This document shows positions 33,955 to 41,614 of a stretch of DNA of 64,000 nt, piece after piece. Below the pieces are notes generated by a model, which did not search any database, was not told where the DNA came from, and saw only the letters and a program-made list of their open reading frames with translations. Position numbers and translations under genes: made by a program. Each line of letters opens with the position of its first letter. Position 1 is the first letter of the stretch. Source of the stretch: Avichristensenella sp031549905 (GTDB lineage: Bacteria > Bacillota > Clostridia > Christensenellales > Aristaeellaceae); NCBI GenBank assembly GCA_031549905.1, contig JAVBPC010000024.1:60271-124270 (forward strand), given 5' to 3'.

Positions 33955-34127
33955 CCAGGGGGCTTTGCCCCCTGGACCCCCACTTAAGGGCTTAAAGCCC
34001 TTAAGAATCCCTTCTTGCGCCTACGGGCGCGGGGAGGGATTTCTTTATTTTTCCAGCCCGCCGTGAGGCGAAGCAGGGGTTCCAAGGGGCCTTAGGCCCC
34101 TTGGCAGGGTCTGGGACAGAGTCCCAG
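33955..34127. repeat. Palindrome-rich intergenic element
   Basis: The whole gap between the GH130 stop and the aminotransferase stop consists of inverted repeats: CCAGGGGGC/GCCCCCTGG, CTTAAGGGCTT/AAGCCCTTAAG, CGCC/GGCG, CCAAGGGGCC/GGCCCCTTGG and CTGGGAC/GTCCCAG. It sits tail-to-tail between two genes and could end transcription in both directions. It is unlike the element at 7302 and 60079 and may be another dispersed palindromic repeat. Confidence 0.75.
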
Positions 34128-34135
34128 CGTTTCCC

Positions 34136-35320
34136 TTATCCTCGGCTTCTAACAAACCGCTCGATACGCCGCAGCGCTTCCATCAGCTTGTCGGTGGCGG
34201 TGGCGTAGCAGCAGCGGATGTACCCTTCTCCGCTTTCGCCGAACGCATCGCCCGGCACGCAGGCGACCTTCTCTTCGCGCAACAGCGCTTCGCAAAAGCC
34301 CTGGCTGGTCATTCCGGTGGAACGAATCGACGGGAACGCGTAAAACGCGCCCATGGGGGCGTGGCAGGCAAGGCCCATCCCCTCAAACGCATCCACCATC
34401 AGCCGCCGCCTGCGGTCATAGCTGCGCTGCATCGTTTTGACATCCTGAAAATCGTTCTCCAGTCCGCGCGAAAGCGCCTGTTCCGCGGCGATCTGCCCCT
34501 GTGTGGATGCGCACATGATCGTATACTGGTGTATCTTGCACATCAGCTCCAGCAGCCGCGCGGGGCCTGCCGCGTAGCCGACCCGCCAGCCGGTCATCGC
34601 AAACGCCTTGGAAAAGCCGGATAGCACGATCGTCCTTTCCCGCATGCCGGGCAGCGCAGCGATGCTTGTGTGCGCTTCGCCGCCGTAGGTCAGTTCCGCG
34701 TAGATTTCATCGGAAAGCAACAGCACGTCGGTATCACGCAGCACATCGGCCAGTTGGATCAGGTCCTCCCGGCGCATCACGCAGCCGGTGGGGTTGTTGG
34801 GGTATGGCAGGATCAGCGCCTTGACATCGGGCGTCAGCGCGGCGCGCAGCGCATCCGGCGTCAGGCGGAAGCCCTCTTCGGGCCGCGTTTTGACGGCACG
34901 CGGCGTGCCCCCGGCGAACCGGACGCCCGGCGCGTACGCCACATACGACGGCTCCGGCACAAGCACAACATCGCCCGGGCACACGATAGAACGCAGCGCA
35001 AGGTCTATCCCTTCGCTCGCGCCCACAGTGACCAGGATCTCGCCCGTCGGCTGATAGTGTAGGTCAAACCGCTCGCGCAGGTATTCGGCAATCAGCGTGC
35101 GCAGGCCGATGCGGCCCCGGGTGGATGTATACTGCGTCAGTCCGCTTTCGATGGAATCAATCGCGGCATCGCGGATATGGCCGGGCGTGACGAAGTCCGG
35201 CTCGCCAACGCCCAGCGAAATGGCCTCCGGCATTTCCGCCACGATATCGAAAAACTTGCGGATGCCCGACGGCGGCACATCCCGTACCCCCGGGTTGATC
35301 AATTTTTCCAGATCGATCAT
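34136..35320 (-). CDS. PLP-dependent aminotransferase, class I/II
   Basis: This 394-residue enzyme of aminotransferase fold type I shows VGASEGIDLALRSI (cofactor phosphate side), PYPNNPTGCVM, DEIYAELTY (Asp and Tyr contacting PLP) and the Schiff-base Lys238 in SGFSKAFAMTGWRVGY, plus a C-terminal Arg in EGYIRCCYATA that would bind the substrate carboxylate. It resembles aspartate/aromatic/PatA-type aminotransferases; substrate unclear. The gene overlaps the upstream Lrp/AsnC regulator by ATGA, so the regulator and enzyme are made together and the amino acid involved may be the effector. A D-2-hydroxyacid dehydrogenase is divergent from the pair and may handle the resulting 2-oxo acid. Confidence 0.93.
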   Translation of the reverse strand: MIDLEKLINPGVRDVPPSGIRKFFDIVAEMPEAISLGVGEPDFVTPGHIRDAAIDSIESGLTQYTSTRGRIGLRTLIAEYLRERFDLHYQPTGEILVTVGASEGIDLALRSIVCPGDVVLVPEPSYVAYAPGVRFAGGTPRAVKTRPEEGFRLTPDALRAALTPDVKALILPYPNNPTGCVMRREDLIQLADVLRDTDVLLLSDEIYAELTYGGEAHTSIAALPGMRERTIVLSGFSKAFAMTGWRVGYAAGPARLLELMCKIHQYTIMCASTQGQIAAEQALSRGLENDFQDVKTMQRSYDRRRRLMVDAFEGMGLACHAPMGAFYAFPSIRSTGMTSQGFCEALLREEKVACVPGDAFGESGEGYIRCCYATATDKLMEALRRIERFVRSRG

Positions 35321-35811
35321 GGGCTCACCGCCAGCCTGTCGTCGCGGCCTTTGCCCTCAAACACCACGCCGCCGTACTTGTATGTTTTCAGAATGAAATG
35401 CGTGGCCGTGCCGGTCACGCCCTCAATGGTGGATAACTTCGAATGCACAAACGCCGCCAACTGCTTGATCGACTGCGCTTCCACGGTGACCATCAGGTCA
35501 TACGCGCCGCTCATCAAATAGAGGCTGGTCACCTCTTCAAACGGGTAAATGCGCGCGGCAACGGCTTCAAAACCGCGGTCGCGCTGCGGCTGCACGCGCA
35601 CCTCTATCACCGCCTGCACCATTTCCCTTTCGGTGCGCTCCCAGTTGATCATGGCCGGGTATTTGATCAAAACGCGCTCATCCTCCAGGCGTTTGATGCG
35701 GCGTTTGACCTCATCCACATCGGCCCCCGCCATCACCGCCACCGTTTCCACCGGCACGCGCGCGTCCTCGAACAAAATCTCCAAAATGTGCATGTCAAGC
35801 GTATCAAACAT
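35317..35811 (-). CDS. Lrp/AsnC family transcriptional regulator
   Basis: This protein of about 164 residues has an N-terminal winged helix-turn-helix (LDMHILEILFEDARVPVETVAVM, DVDEVKRRIKRLEDERVL) and a C-terminal ligand-binding RAM domain (VTSLYLMSGAYDLMVTVEA). Such proteins form octamers that respond to amino acids. ATG 35811 (MFDTLDM) follows AAGGAGG; a longer in-frame start lacks one. It is translationally coupled to the aminotransferase downstream and is likely its local regulator, perhaps also of the divergent dehydrogenase. Confidence 0.93.
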   Translation of the reverse strand: MFDTLDMHILEILFEDARVPVETVAVMAGADVDEVKRRIKRLEDERVLIKYPAMINWERTEREMVQAVIEVRVQPQRDRGFEAVAARIYPFEEVTSLYLMSGAYDLMVTVEAQSIKQLAAFVHSKLSTIEGVTGTATHFILKTYKYGGVVFEGKGRDDRLAVSP

Positions 35812-35903
35812 AGCAACAAGCCTCCTTCGCGACATGAAAAATTACTGTTCGCGGCCCGCAAACAAAAATCCTTCTTGTTTGCCGCGTTAAACTGCAAAAT
35901 CTG

Positions 35904-35932
35904 TTTTGGCTTTTTCTAAGCTATGGTATACT
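35904..35932 (+). promoter_or_regulatory. Probable promoter of the hydroxyacid dehydrogenase
   Basis: TTTTGG and TATACT are separated by 17 bases, 30 bases before ATG 35963. The -10 is good, the -35 weak, which fits a promoter needing an activator such as the adjacent Lrp-type protein. Confidence 0.5.
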
Positions 35933-35962
35933 GTCCAAAATGCCCGTCAAAGGAGACAGCTC

Positions 35963-36931
35963 ATGCGCATCGTGATTCTGGATGGATACGCGGAAAACCC
36001 CGGCGACCTTTCCTGGGATGGATTTGCCAAACTTGGCGCCCTGACCGTATACGACCGCACCCCCACCGCAGACACTGCGGAAATCATCAAAAGGATCGGC
36101 AGGGCGGAGCTTGTCATCACCAATAAAACGCCGATTACCGAGGAAATACTGGCCGCGTGCGAAAGCGTGCGCTATATCGGCCTGCTTTCCACCGGGTACA
36201 ACATTGTGGAGCTTGACGCGGCCACCCGCCGCGGCATTCCGGTAACGAATGTGCCCGCGTACAGCACCCAGGCCGTGTCGCAGTTTGCCATCGCGCTGCT
36301 GCTGGAAATCTGCCACCACATCGGCCACCACGATGCGCAGGTGCATCAGGGGCGCTGGGCGGCCAGCCAGGATTTTTGCTTCTGGGATTACCCGCTGACG
36401 GAGCTTGCAGGCAAAACGATGGGCATCATCGGGTTCGGCCAGATCGGCCAGGCCACGGCGCGGATCGCCTCCGCGCTTAGCATGCGCGTGCTGGCCCACA
36501 GCCGTACCGAAACCGAAGCTGGCCGCGCGCTGGCCAAGTATGTGCCGCTGGATACGCTGTTTGCACAGTCTGATGTCATCAGCCTGCACTGCCCTTTGCT
36601 GCCCGAAACGCAGGGCATGATTGACGCCGCCGCCATCGCCAAGATGAAAGACGGCGTGATCCTGATCAACACGGCGCGCGGGCCGCTGATTGTGGAAGAA
36701 GACGTGGCCGCCGCACTGAAATCCGGCAAGATGGCCGCCGCCGGGATGGATGTCGTCTCCGCAGAGCCGATCAAAGCGGACAACCCGCTGCTTTCCGCGC
36801 CAAACTGCATCATCACGCCGCACATTGCGTGGGCATCCAAGGAAAGCCGCGCGCGGCTGATGGATATTGCGGTCAGCAACCTGGAGGCATTTCTGCAGGG
36901 AACGCCCCAAAACGCGGTCAATCGGGTATAG
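35963..36931 (+). CDS. D-2-hydroxyacid dehydrogenase (glycerate-dehydrogenase-like)
   Basis: This 322-residue NAD(H)-dependent enzyme interconverts 2-oxo acids and D-2-hydroxy acids. It contains the substrate-domain segment YIGLLSTGYNIVELDAATRR, the NAD-binding IIGFGQIGQATARIA (GxGxxG), NTARGPLIVEEDVAAAL with the substrate Arg region, AGMDVVSAEP with the acidic partner, and the catalytic His in ITPHIAWAS. ATG 35963 has AGGAGA upstream; the longer frame runs through the promoter. Hydroxypyruvate or phenylpyruvate-type substrates are possible. It is divergent from the Lrp-aminotransferase pair, suggesting joint amino acid fermentation. Confidence 0.92.
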   Translation: MRIVILDGYAENPGDLSWDGFAKLGALTVYDRTPTADTAEIIKRIGRAELVITNKTPITEEILAACESVRYIGLLSTGYNIVELDAATRRGIPVTNVPAYSTQAVSQFAIALLLEICHHIGHHDAQVHQGRWAASQDFCFWDYPLTELAGKTMGIIGFGQIGQATARIASALSMRVLAHSRTETEAGRALAKYVPLDTLFAQSDVISLHCPLLPETQGMIDAAAIAKMKDGVILINTARGPLIVEEDVAAALKSGKMAAAGMDVVSAEPIKADNPLLSAPNCIITPHIAWASKESRARLMDIAVSNLEAFLQGTPQNAVNRV

Positions 36932-36973
36932 CCGCGCGGCATGCTGGAAAATGCAAGAAAGCCTGCACGAAGC

Positions 36974-37002
36974 TTGACACAAATCCGACGCAGTGATACT
37001 AT
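36974..37002 (+). promoter_or_regulatory. Promoter of the FAD synthetase-rnf operon
   Basis: A perfect TTGACA and TACTAT are separated by 17 bases. The predicted start near 37009 gives a leader of about 100 bases before ATG 37109. Confidence 0.85.
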
Positions 37003-37017
37003 TCATTAGAATAGGCA

Positions 37018-37097
37018 ATTGTCCGGGAGTAGTTATGAATATAAAACAGATCATGCATGTATACACCATCTTGGGCATCAAACTGGGACAATCCCGG
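37018..37097 (+). promoter_or_regulatory. Leader inverted repeat near the first ribosome-binding site of the rnf operon
   Basis: ATTGTCC (37018-37024) can pair with GGACAAT (37086-37092), and overlapping CCGGGA (37023-37028) with TCCCGG (37092-37097), which lies at the edge of the Shine-Dalgarno sequence. Alternative pairing could control translation. No FMN-riboswitch core is recognisable. Confidence 0.4.
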
Positions 37098-37108
37098 AGG
37101 CGCGGCGC

Positions 37109-37708
37109 ATGATCCTTTATCTAACTGAAACAACCCCGCCCCTTGAGCGCCCGAGCGTGGTGTGCCTGGGGCTATTTGATGGGGTGCACATAGGGCATCA
37201 GGCGCTGATCGGCAAGGCGCGGGAAGTGGCGGCGGAAAACGGATACCAAGTGCTGGTGCACACCTTCGACCACATGCCCATAAACATCATCCGCCCTGAG
37301 CGCCGCATCCTTGAGCTGACCCCGCTGCCCGAAAAGGCGGCGCTGCTTTCATCATTCGGAACCGAAATCGTGGCCGTCAGCCGGTTTGACGATGCCATGA
37401 TGCACATGCACGCGGGCGCGTTTTTTCACGATCTTTTGGTCGGAACGCTACGCGCAAGGCACATTGTTGCGGGGTTCCATCATCACTTTGGCTTTCATGG
37501 GGAGGGTGACGTCCAGGTGCTGGAGTCTCTCTGCCGGCAGGCGAACGTGGGGCTTTCGGTCATCAGCCCGGTTTGTTTGCCCGGCGGGGAATTGGTTTCC
37601 AGCACGGCCATCCGCCGCCATTTGCAAGCGGGGAACCTTCAGGCTGCCGAAGCGATGCTCGGCAGGCCGTGGATTCCAATTGACGCATTCGGGAGGAAGA
37701 GTACATGA
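37109..37708 (+). CDS. Stand-alone FAD synthetase (FMN adenylyltransferase), RibF N-terminal domain only
   Basis: This 199-residue protein matches the adenylyltransferase half of bifunctional RibF: GLFDGVHIGHQALI (nucleotide-binding HxGH), FDHMP and SSTAIRRHLQAGNLQAAEAMLGRPW. RibF normally has about 310 residues; here the protein stops where the riboflavin kinase domain would begin, so it should convert FMN to FAD but not make FMN. Its stop overlaps the start of the polyflavin rnfG gene (ATGA), so the two are translationally coupled. ApbE-type flavin transferases use FAD as donor for covalent FMN, giving a direct reason for the pairing. ATG 37109 has GGAGG upstream. No ApbE gene is in the window. 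Confidence 0.9.
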   Translation: MILYLTETTPPLERPSVVCLGLFDGVHIGHQALIGKAREVAAENGYQVLVHTFDHMPINIIRPERRILELTPLPEKAALLSSFGTEIVAVSRFDDAMMHMHAGAFFHDLLVGTLRARHIVAGFHHHFGFHGEGDVQVLESLCRQANVGLSVISPVCLPGGELVSSTAIRRHLQAGNLQAAEAMLGRPWIPIDAFGRKST

Positions 37709-40278
37709 AGAACAAGCTGGCAGCCTGGATTGTTCTTGGCCTCATCGCGGTCATCGCGGCGGTATGCCTTGCGGCGACCAATGAGATCACCAAGGATATC
37801 ATCGCCGAGCAAGGCGTCGTGGCGGCCGAAGAGGCGCGGCGCGCCCTGGTGCCGGAAGCGGACGCGTTTGAAGCCGCAGAGCTTGCGGAAGGCGCGGCGG
37901 TGGATTCGCTGTATACCGGCCTAAAGGGCGGAAAGCCCGTGGGTTACGTTGCGCAGATCACCGTACAGGGCTTCGGCGGCCCGGTGGAAATCACCGCCGG
38001 TACCGATACAGCGGGCACGCTGACCGGCATCCGCGTGGGCGGTCAGAGCTTTGCCGAAACGGCGGGCCTGGGTGCGAAGGCGAAGGACGCCAAGTTTACC
38101 GATCAGTTTGAAGGCAAGACGGCTCCGCTTGCCATCGGAGACACGATCGACGCCATCACAGCCGCGACGATCACCTCCAGCGCCGTGGTGCGCGGCGTCA
38201 ACACCGCCATCGATGAAATCGGCAAGGTTGCGGGCTTTGAAATTGCCAGCACAGCCGAAGGCGGATCGCTTGGCGACGGCCGTTACTTCGCGGTAAAGCA
38301 GGGCTTTGCAGGCCCCGTGTATGTGGAACTGACCATCGATGCGGACGGCAAGGTTGCCGCGATCATCATCGGCAACGAGGAATTCGCGGAGACAGCCGGA
38401 TTTGGCCAGAAGGCCCTGGAACCCGCGTTCTACGAGCAGTTCATCGGCAAGGAAGCCCCGTTCACGCTGGGCGACAACATTGACGCGATCACCGGCGCGA
38501 CGATCACCTCCAAGGCGGTCGTAGAGGCTGCAAACCTCGCCATGCTGTACCACACCAACCCGGAAGCCGCCGCGAACGCCGGCAAGAAGGAAGCCTTCGT
38601 GCTGCCCGAAGTGCCCGCGGATGCCAAAACCGAAACCGCCTCCGCGCAGGGCTTTGCGGGCCCGGTGGAAGTGACGATCACTGTAGATGCCCAGGGCGAA
38701 CAGCTGCTGCGCATCGAAATCGGCGGCGACAAGTGGGCGGAAACCGAGGGCTTCGGTTCCCGCGCGAAAGAGCCGGAATTCTGGCAGCAGTTTATCGGCA
38801 AGGCAATGCCGGTCAGCAGCGATGAAATCGACGTGGTGACCGGCGCGACCCTCACCTCAAACGCCGTGATCAAAGCCGTAAACGACGCCTATTACGCGCT
38901 GTTCCCCGAAAAGCAGGCGCAGGGCGATGCCCCCGCCGTGGAAGTGGCCGCGCCCGCGCCGGTTGAAAAGCCGGAGGGCACGGTTACCGCGTCCGCGCAG
39001 GGCTTTGCAGGCCCCGTCGCCGTGGAAATCGCGGTGGATGAAAACGGCGCCATTTCCTATATTCATATCGGCGATGACAAGTTTGCCGAAACCGCGGGCT
39101 TTGGCGCGAAGGCGCAGGAAGCGGCGTTCTACGAGCAGTTCATCGGCAAAACGGCCCCTGTCGCCATCGAAAACATCGACGCCATCACGGGCGCTACCAT
39201 CACCACCAAAGCGGTGCTGGAAGCCGTGAACGCGGCGTTTGAGCAGCTGGCCCCGGCGGCGGAAGCGCCGGAAGAAACCCCTGTGGCTACTGAAGAAGCG
39301 CCCGCCGCGGATGCATCCGCCTACATGGTCAACGCCTCCAAGCTGGGTTACGCAGGTCCCGTCTACATCGAGCTTTCGCTGGATGACGCAGGTGCGATCT
39401 CCTACCTGAAGATCGGCAATGAGCGCTTCAGCGAAACCCCCGGCCTGGGTGCGAAGGTGCTGGATGAAGCCTTTGCCGCGCAGTTCATCGGCAAGGTACC
39501 CCCGCTTGCCATCACGGATATTGACGCCATCACGGGCGCTACCATCACTACACAGACCGTGATCGACGCCATCAACGCGGCGTTTGAAAAGCTGGCCGCC
39601 CCGACGGAAACAAATGAAGCGCTGCCGGGCGATGACTGCGGAACAGACGCAACCGGCACCACCGCCAGGGCTTCCAAGCTTGGCGCGCACGGCCCCGTGT
39701 TTGTCGAAATCACCGTGGATGAAAACGGCGCGATCAGCGCGGTCAAGATTGGCAACGAGCGCTTCAGCGAGACGGACGGCCTTGGCGCGAAGGCGCTGGA
39801 AGAAACTTTCACCGGCCAGTTTGTCGGCATGGTGCCCCCCATCGCCATCGAAGATATCGATGCCCTGACCGGCGCCACGATCACCACACAGGCTGTCATC
39901 GACGCGATCAACGAAGCTTATGAAAAGCTAGCGCCTGCGGCTGAAACGGCTGACGCGCCGACAGCCGATGCGCCCGCGCAGGACACCGGCCGCACGGCGA
40001 ACGCCTCCAAGCTGGGCTATGCAGGCCCCGTTTACGTCGAAGTCACCGTGGATGCCGCCGGTGCGATCACCGCCATCAAGATCGGCAACGACCGCTTCGC
40101 GGAAACCCCCGGCCTTGGCGCGAAGGCGCTGGATGATGCATTCACCGCGCAGTTCATCGGCAAGGTTCCCCCGCTTGCCATCACGGATATCGACGCCATC
40201 ACGGGCGCTACCATCACAACGGAAGCTGTCATCAATGCCATCAACACGGCGTTTGATAAGCTGCCCGCCAAGCAGTGA
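37705..40278 (+). CDS. rnfG: Polyflavin RnfG: electron transport complex subunit G with seven FMN-binding domains
   Basis: Canonical RnfG has about 180-210 residues; this protein has 857. Residues 1-60 are a typical RnfG start, with one membrane helix (LAAWIVLGLIAVIAAVCLAA) then NEITKDIIAEQ. Seven FMN_bind domains follow. Their attachment motifs have the acceptor Thr at positions 155 (TAAT), 266, 382, 498, 613, 725 and 836 (all TGAT), spaced 111-116 residues. Linkers rich in Ala, Pro, Glu and Thr separate domains 3-7. All domains should lie outside the membrane. In the Rnf complex the covalent FMN of RnfG relays electrons; six further flavins would form a chain. Domains 4-7 are very alike, indicating recent duplication. 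No other rnfG lies in the operon. Confidence 0.93.
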   Translation: MKNKLAAWIVLGLIAVIAAVCLAATNEITKDIIAEQGVVAAEEARRALVPEADAFEAAELAEGAAVDSLYTGLKGGKPVGYVAQITVQGFGGPVEITAGTDTAGTLTGIRVGGQSFAETAGLGAKAKDAKFTDQFEGKTAPLAIGDTIDAITAATITSSAVVRGVNTAIDEIGKVAGFEIASTAEGGSLGDGRYFAVKQGFAGPVYVELTIDADGKVAAIIIGNEEFAETAGFGQKALEPAFYEQFIGKEAPFTLGDNIDAITGATITSKAVVEAANLAMLYHTNPEAAANAGKKEAFVLPEVPADAKTETASAQGFAGPVEVTITVDAQGEQLLRIEIGGDKWAETEGFGSRAKEPEFWQQFIGKAMPVSSDEIDVVTGATLTSNAVIKAVNDAYYALFPEKQAQGDAPAVEVAAPAPVEKPEGTVTASAQGFAGPVAVEIAVDENGAISYIHIGDDKFAETAGFGAKAQEAAFYEQFIGKTAPVAIENIDAITGATITTKAVLEAVNAAFEQLAPAAEAPEETPVATEEAPAADASAYMVNASKLGYAGPVYIELSLDDAGAISYLKIGNERFSETPGLGAKVLDEAFAAQFIGKVPPLAITDIDAITGATITTQTVIDAINAAFEKLAAPTETNEALPGDDCGTDATGTTARASKLGAHGPVFVEITVDENGAISAVKIGNERFSETDGLGAKALEETFTGQFVGMVPPIAIEDIDALTGATITTQAVIDAINEAYEKLAPAAETADAPTADAPAQDTGRTANASKLGYAGPVYVEVTVDAAGAITAIKIGNDRFAETPGLGAKALDDAFTAQFIGKVPPLAITDIDAITGATITTEAVINAINTAFDKLPAKQ
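37915..40278 (+). repeat. Tandem FMN_bind-domain repeats within rnfG
   Basis: Seven repeats of about 340 bases each. Domains 5 and 7 share nearly identical DNA around the attachment site (about 39495-39550 and 40164-40219), differing there only at scattered bases, which indicates recent copying or gene conversion; domain 4 is similar over a shorter stretch. Domain 1 is the oldest, true RnfG unit. Confidence 0.85.
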
Positions 40279-40293
40279 AAGGAAGAGTGAGCC

Positions 40294-41607
40294 ATGAAGA
40301 AGCTTTCATTTAGGGGCGGCATTCATCCGCTGCACGCAAGCCACGAGGGCAAGGGCCCCACGCGCGGCAAGGCGGTGCGCGCCTTCGTTTCCGACAGCGT
40401 GTGCATCCCGATGGATATGCACCTGGGCGCGCCATCCACGCCGTGCGTCAAAAAGGGCGACCATGTGCTGATGGGCCAAGTGATCGGTGAAGCGGTAGGC
40501 CCGCGCGGCATCCCGGTGCACGCAAGCGTTTCCGGCGATGTTGTCCAGGTGGAGCCGCGCCAGCAGCTGGGCAGCCGCATCAGCACCTGCGTGGTCATCC
40601 ATAATGATTTCAAAGATGAATGGGTGCCCCTTACCGGCCTTGGCAATGTGGAAAAGGCCCCCAAGGATAAGATCATCCCCGCCATTCAGGCGGCCGGCAT
40701 CTGCGGCATGGGTGGCGCTTGCTTCCCCACACACGCGAAGCTGATGCTGCCCCCGGGCAAAACGGTTGACACCATCATCCTAAACGGCGCGGAATGCGAA
40801 ACCTTCCTTTCCAGCGACCACCGGCTGATGCTGGAAACGCCGCTTCGCGTGGTGGATGGCCTGCGCGCCGCGATGCGCGCCATGGGCGTCACGCGCGGCG
40901 TCATCGCCATCGAGGATAACAAGCCCGACGCCATCGCCTCGGTGGAAAAGGCCGCGCACGGCCGCGAGGGTGTGGAAGTTGTAGCACTGAAAACCAAGTA
41001 CCCGCAGGGCGGTGAAAAGCAGCTGATCACGGCGGTCACCGGGCGCGAAGTGCCCAGCGGCGGCCTGCCGATGGATGCGCGCTGTGTGGTGCTGAACGTT
41101 GGCACCGCCTCCGCGATCGCCGATGCCGTCATCAGCGGAAAGCCGCTGATCGAGCGCATCACCACCGTCACCGGCGCTGTGCAAGAGCCTTCGAACCTGC
41201 TGCTGCGCATCGGCACCGAGTTCTCCCACGCGATTACCGCCGCGGGCGGCTACATGGGCGAACCGGGCAAGATCTTTGCCGGCGGCAGCATGACCGGCAC
41301 TCCCGCCCCCGATGATTCGGTTTCCATGACCAAAGCGACCAACGGCATCGTCGTGCTGACACAGGAAGAAGCCAAGTCTCACGAGCAGTCCCAGTGCATC
41401 CGCTGCGGGCGCTGCGTGATGGCCTGCCCTGCCAAGCTGATGCCATACCGGCTGATGCACCTGGCGGAAACAGGCGAACTGGATACGGCTGTTAATGAGC
41501 ACATCAAGGATTGCATCCTGTGCGGCAGCTGTTCCTACATATGCCCCGCCAAGCGCTGGCTGGTCGCCTCGTTCAAGAATGCCAAAGAGCAAATCGCAAG
41601 GAGGTAA
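40294..41607 (+). CDS. rnfC: Electron transport complex subunit RnfC
   Basis: This 437-residue peripheral subunit has the GGIHP start, an N-terminal domain, the NADH/FMN-binding central part (GMGGACFPTHAKL, LNGAECETFLSSDHRLML) and two 4Fe-4S motifs near the C-terminus (CIRCGRCVMACP and CILCGSCSYICP). In Rnf it exchanges electrons with NAD+/NADH at the cytoplasmic face. Length fits the compact clostridial type. It starts 15 bases after the polyflavin rnfG gene, with AGGAAG upstream, and is followed after 7 bases by rnfD. Confidence 0.97.
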   Translation: MKKLSFRGGIHPLHASHEGKGPTRGKAVRAFVSDSVCIPMDMHLGAPSTPCVKKGDHVLMGQVIGEAVGPRGIPVHASVSGDVVQVEPRQQLGSRISTCVVIHNDFKDEWVPLTGLGNVEKAPKDKIIPAIQAAGICGMGGACFPTHAKLMLPPGKTVDTIILNGAECETFLSSDHRLMLETPLRVVDGLRAAMRAMGVTRGVIAIEDNKPDAIASVEKAAHGREGVEVVALKTKYPQGGEKQLITAVTGREVPSGGLPMDARCVVLNVGTASAIADAVISGKPLIERITTVTGAVQEPSNLLLRIGTEFSHAITAAGGYMGEPGKIFAGGSMTGTPAPDDSVSMTKATNGIVVLTQEEAKSHEQSQCIRCGRCVMACPAKLMPYRLMHLAETGELDTAVNEHIKDCILCGSCSYICPAKRWLVASFKNAKEQIARR

Positions 41608-41614
41608 GGAACCG

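Noticed and set aside
36932..37108. FMN riboswitch upstream of the FAD synthetase gene
   Set aside because: The leader is only about 100 bases and lacks the conserved core elements of the FMN (RFN) riboswitch.
37705..40278. Reading the long rnfG product as a cell-wall adhesin or polymer-type repeat protein
   Set aside because: The N-terminus is that of RnfG, the gene is in an rnf operon with no other rnfG, and each repeat holds an intact flavin-attachment motif.
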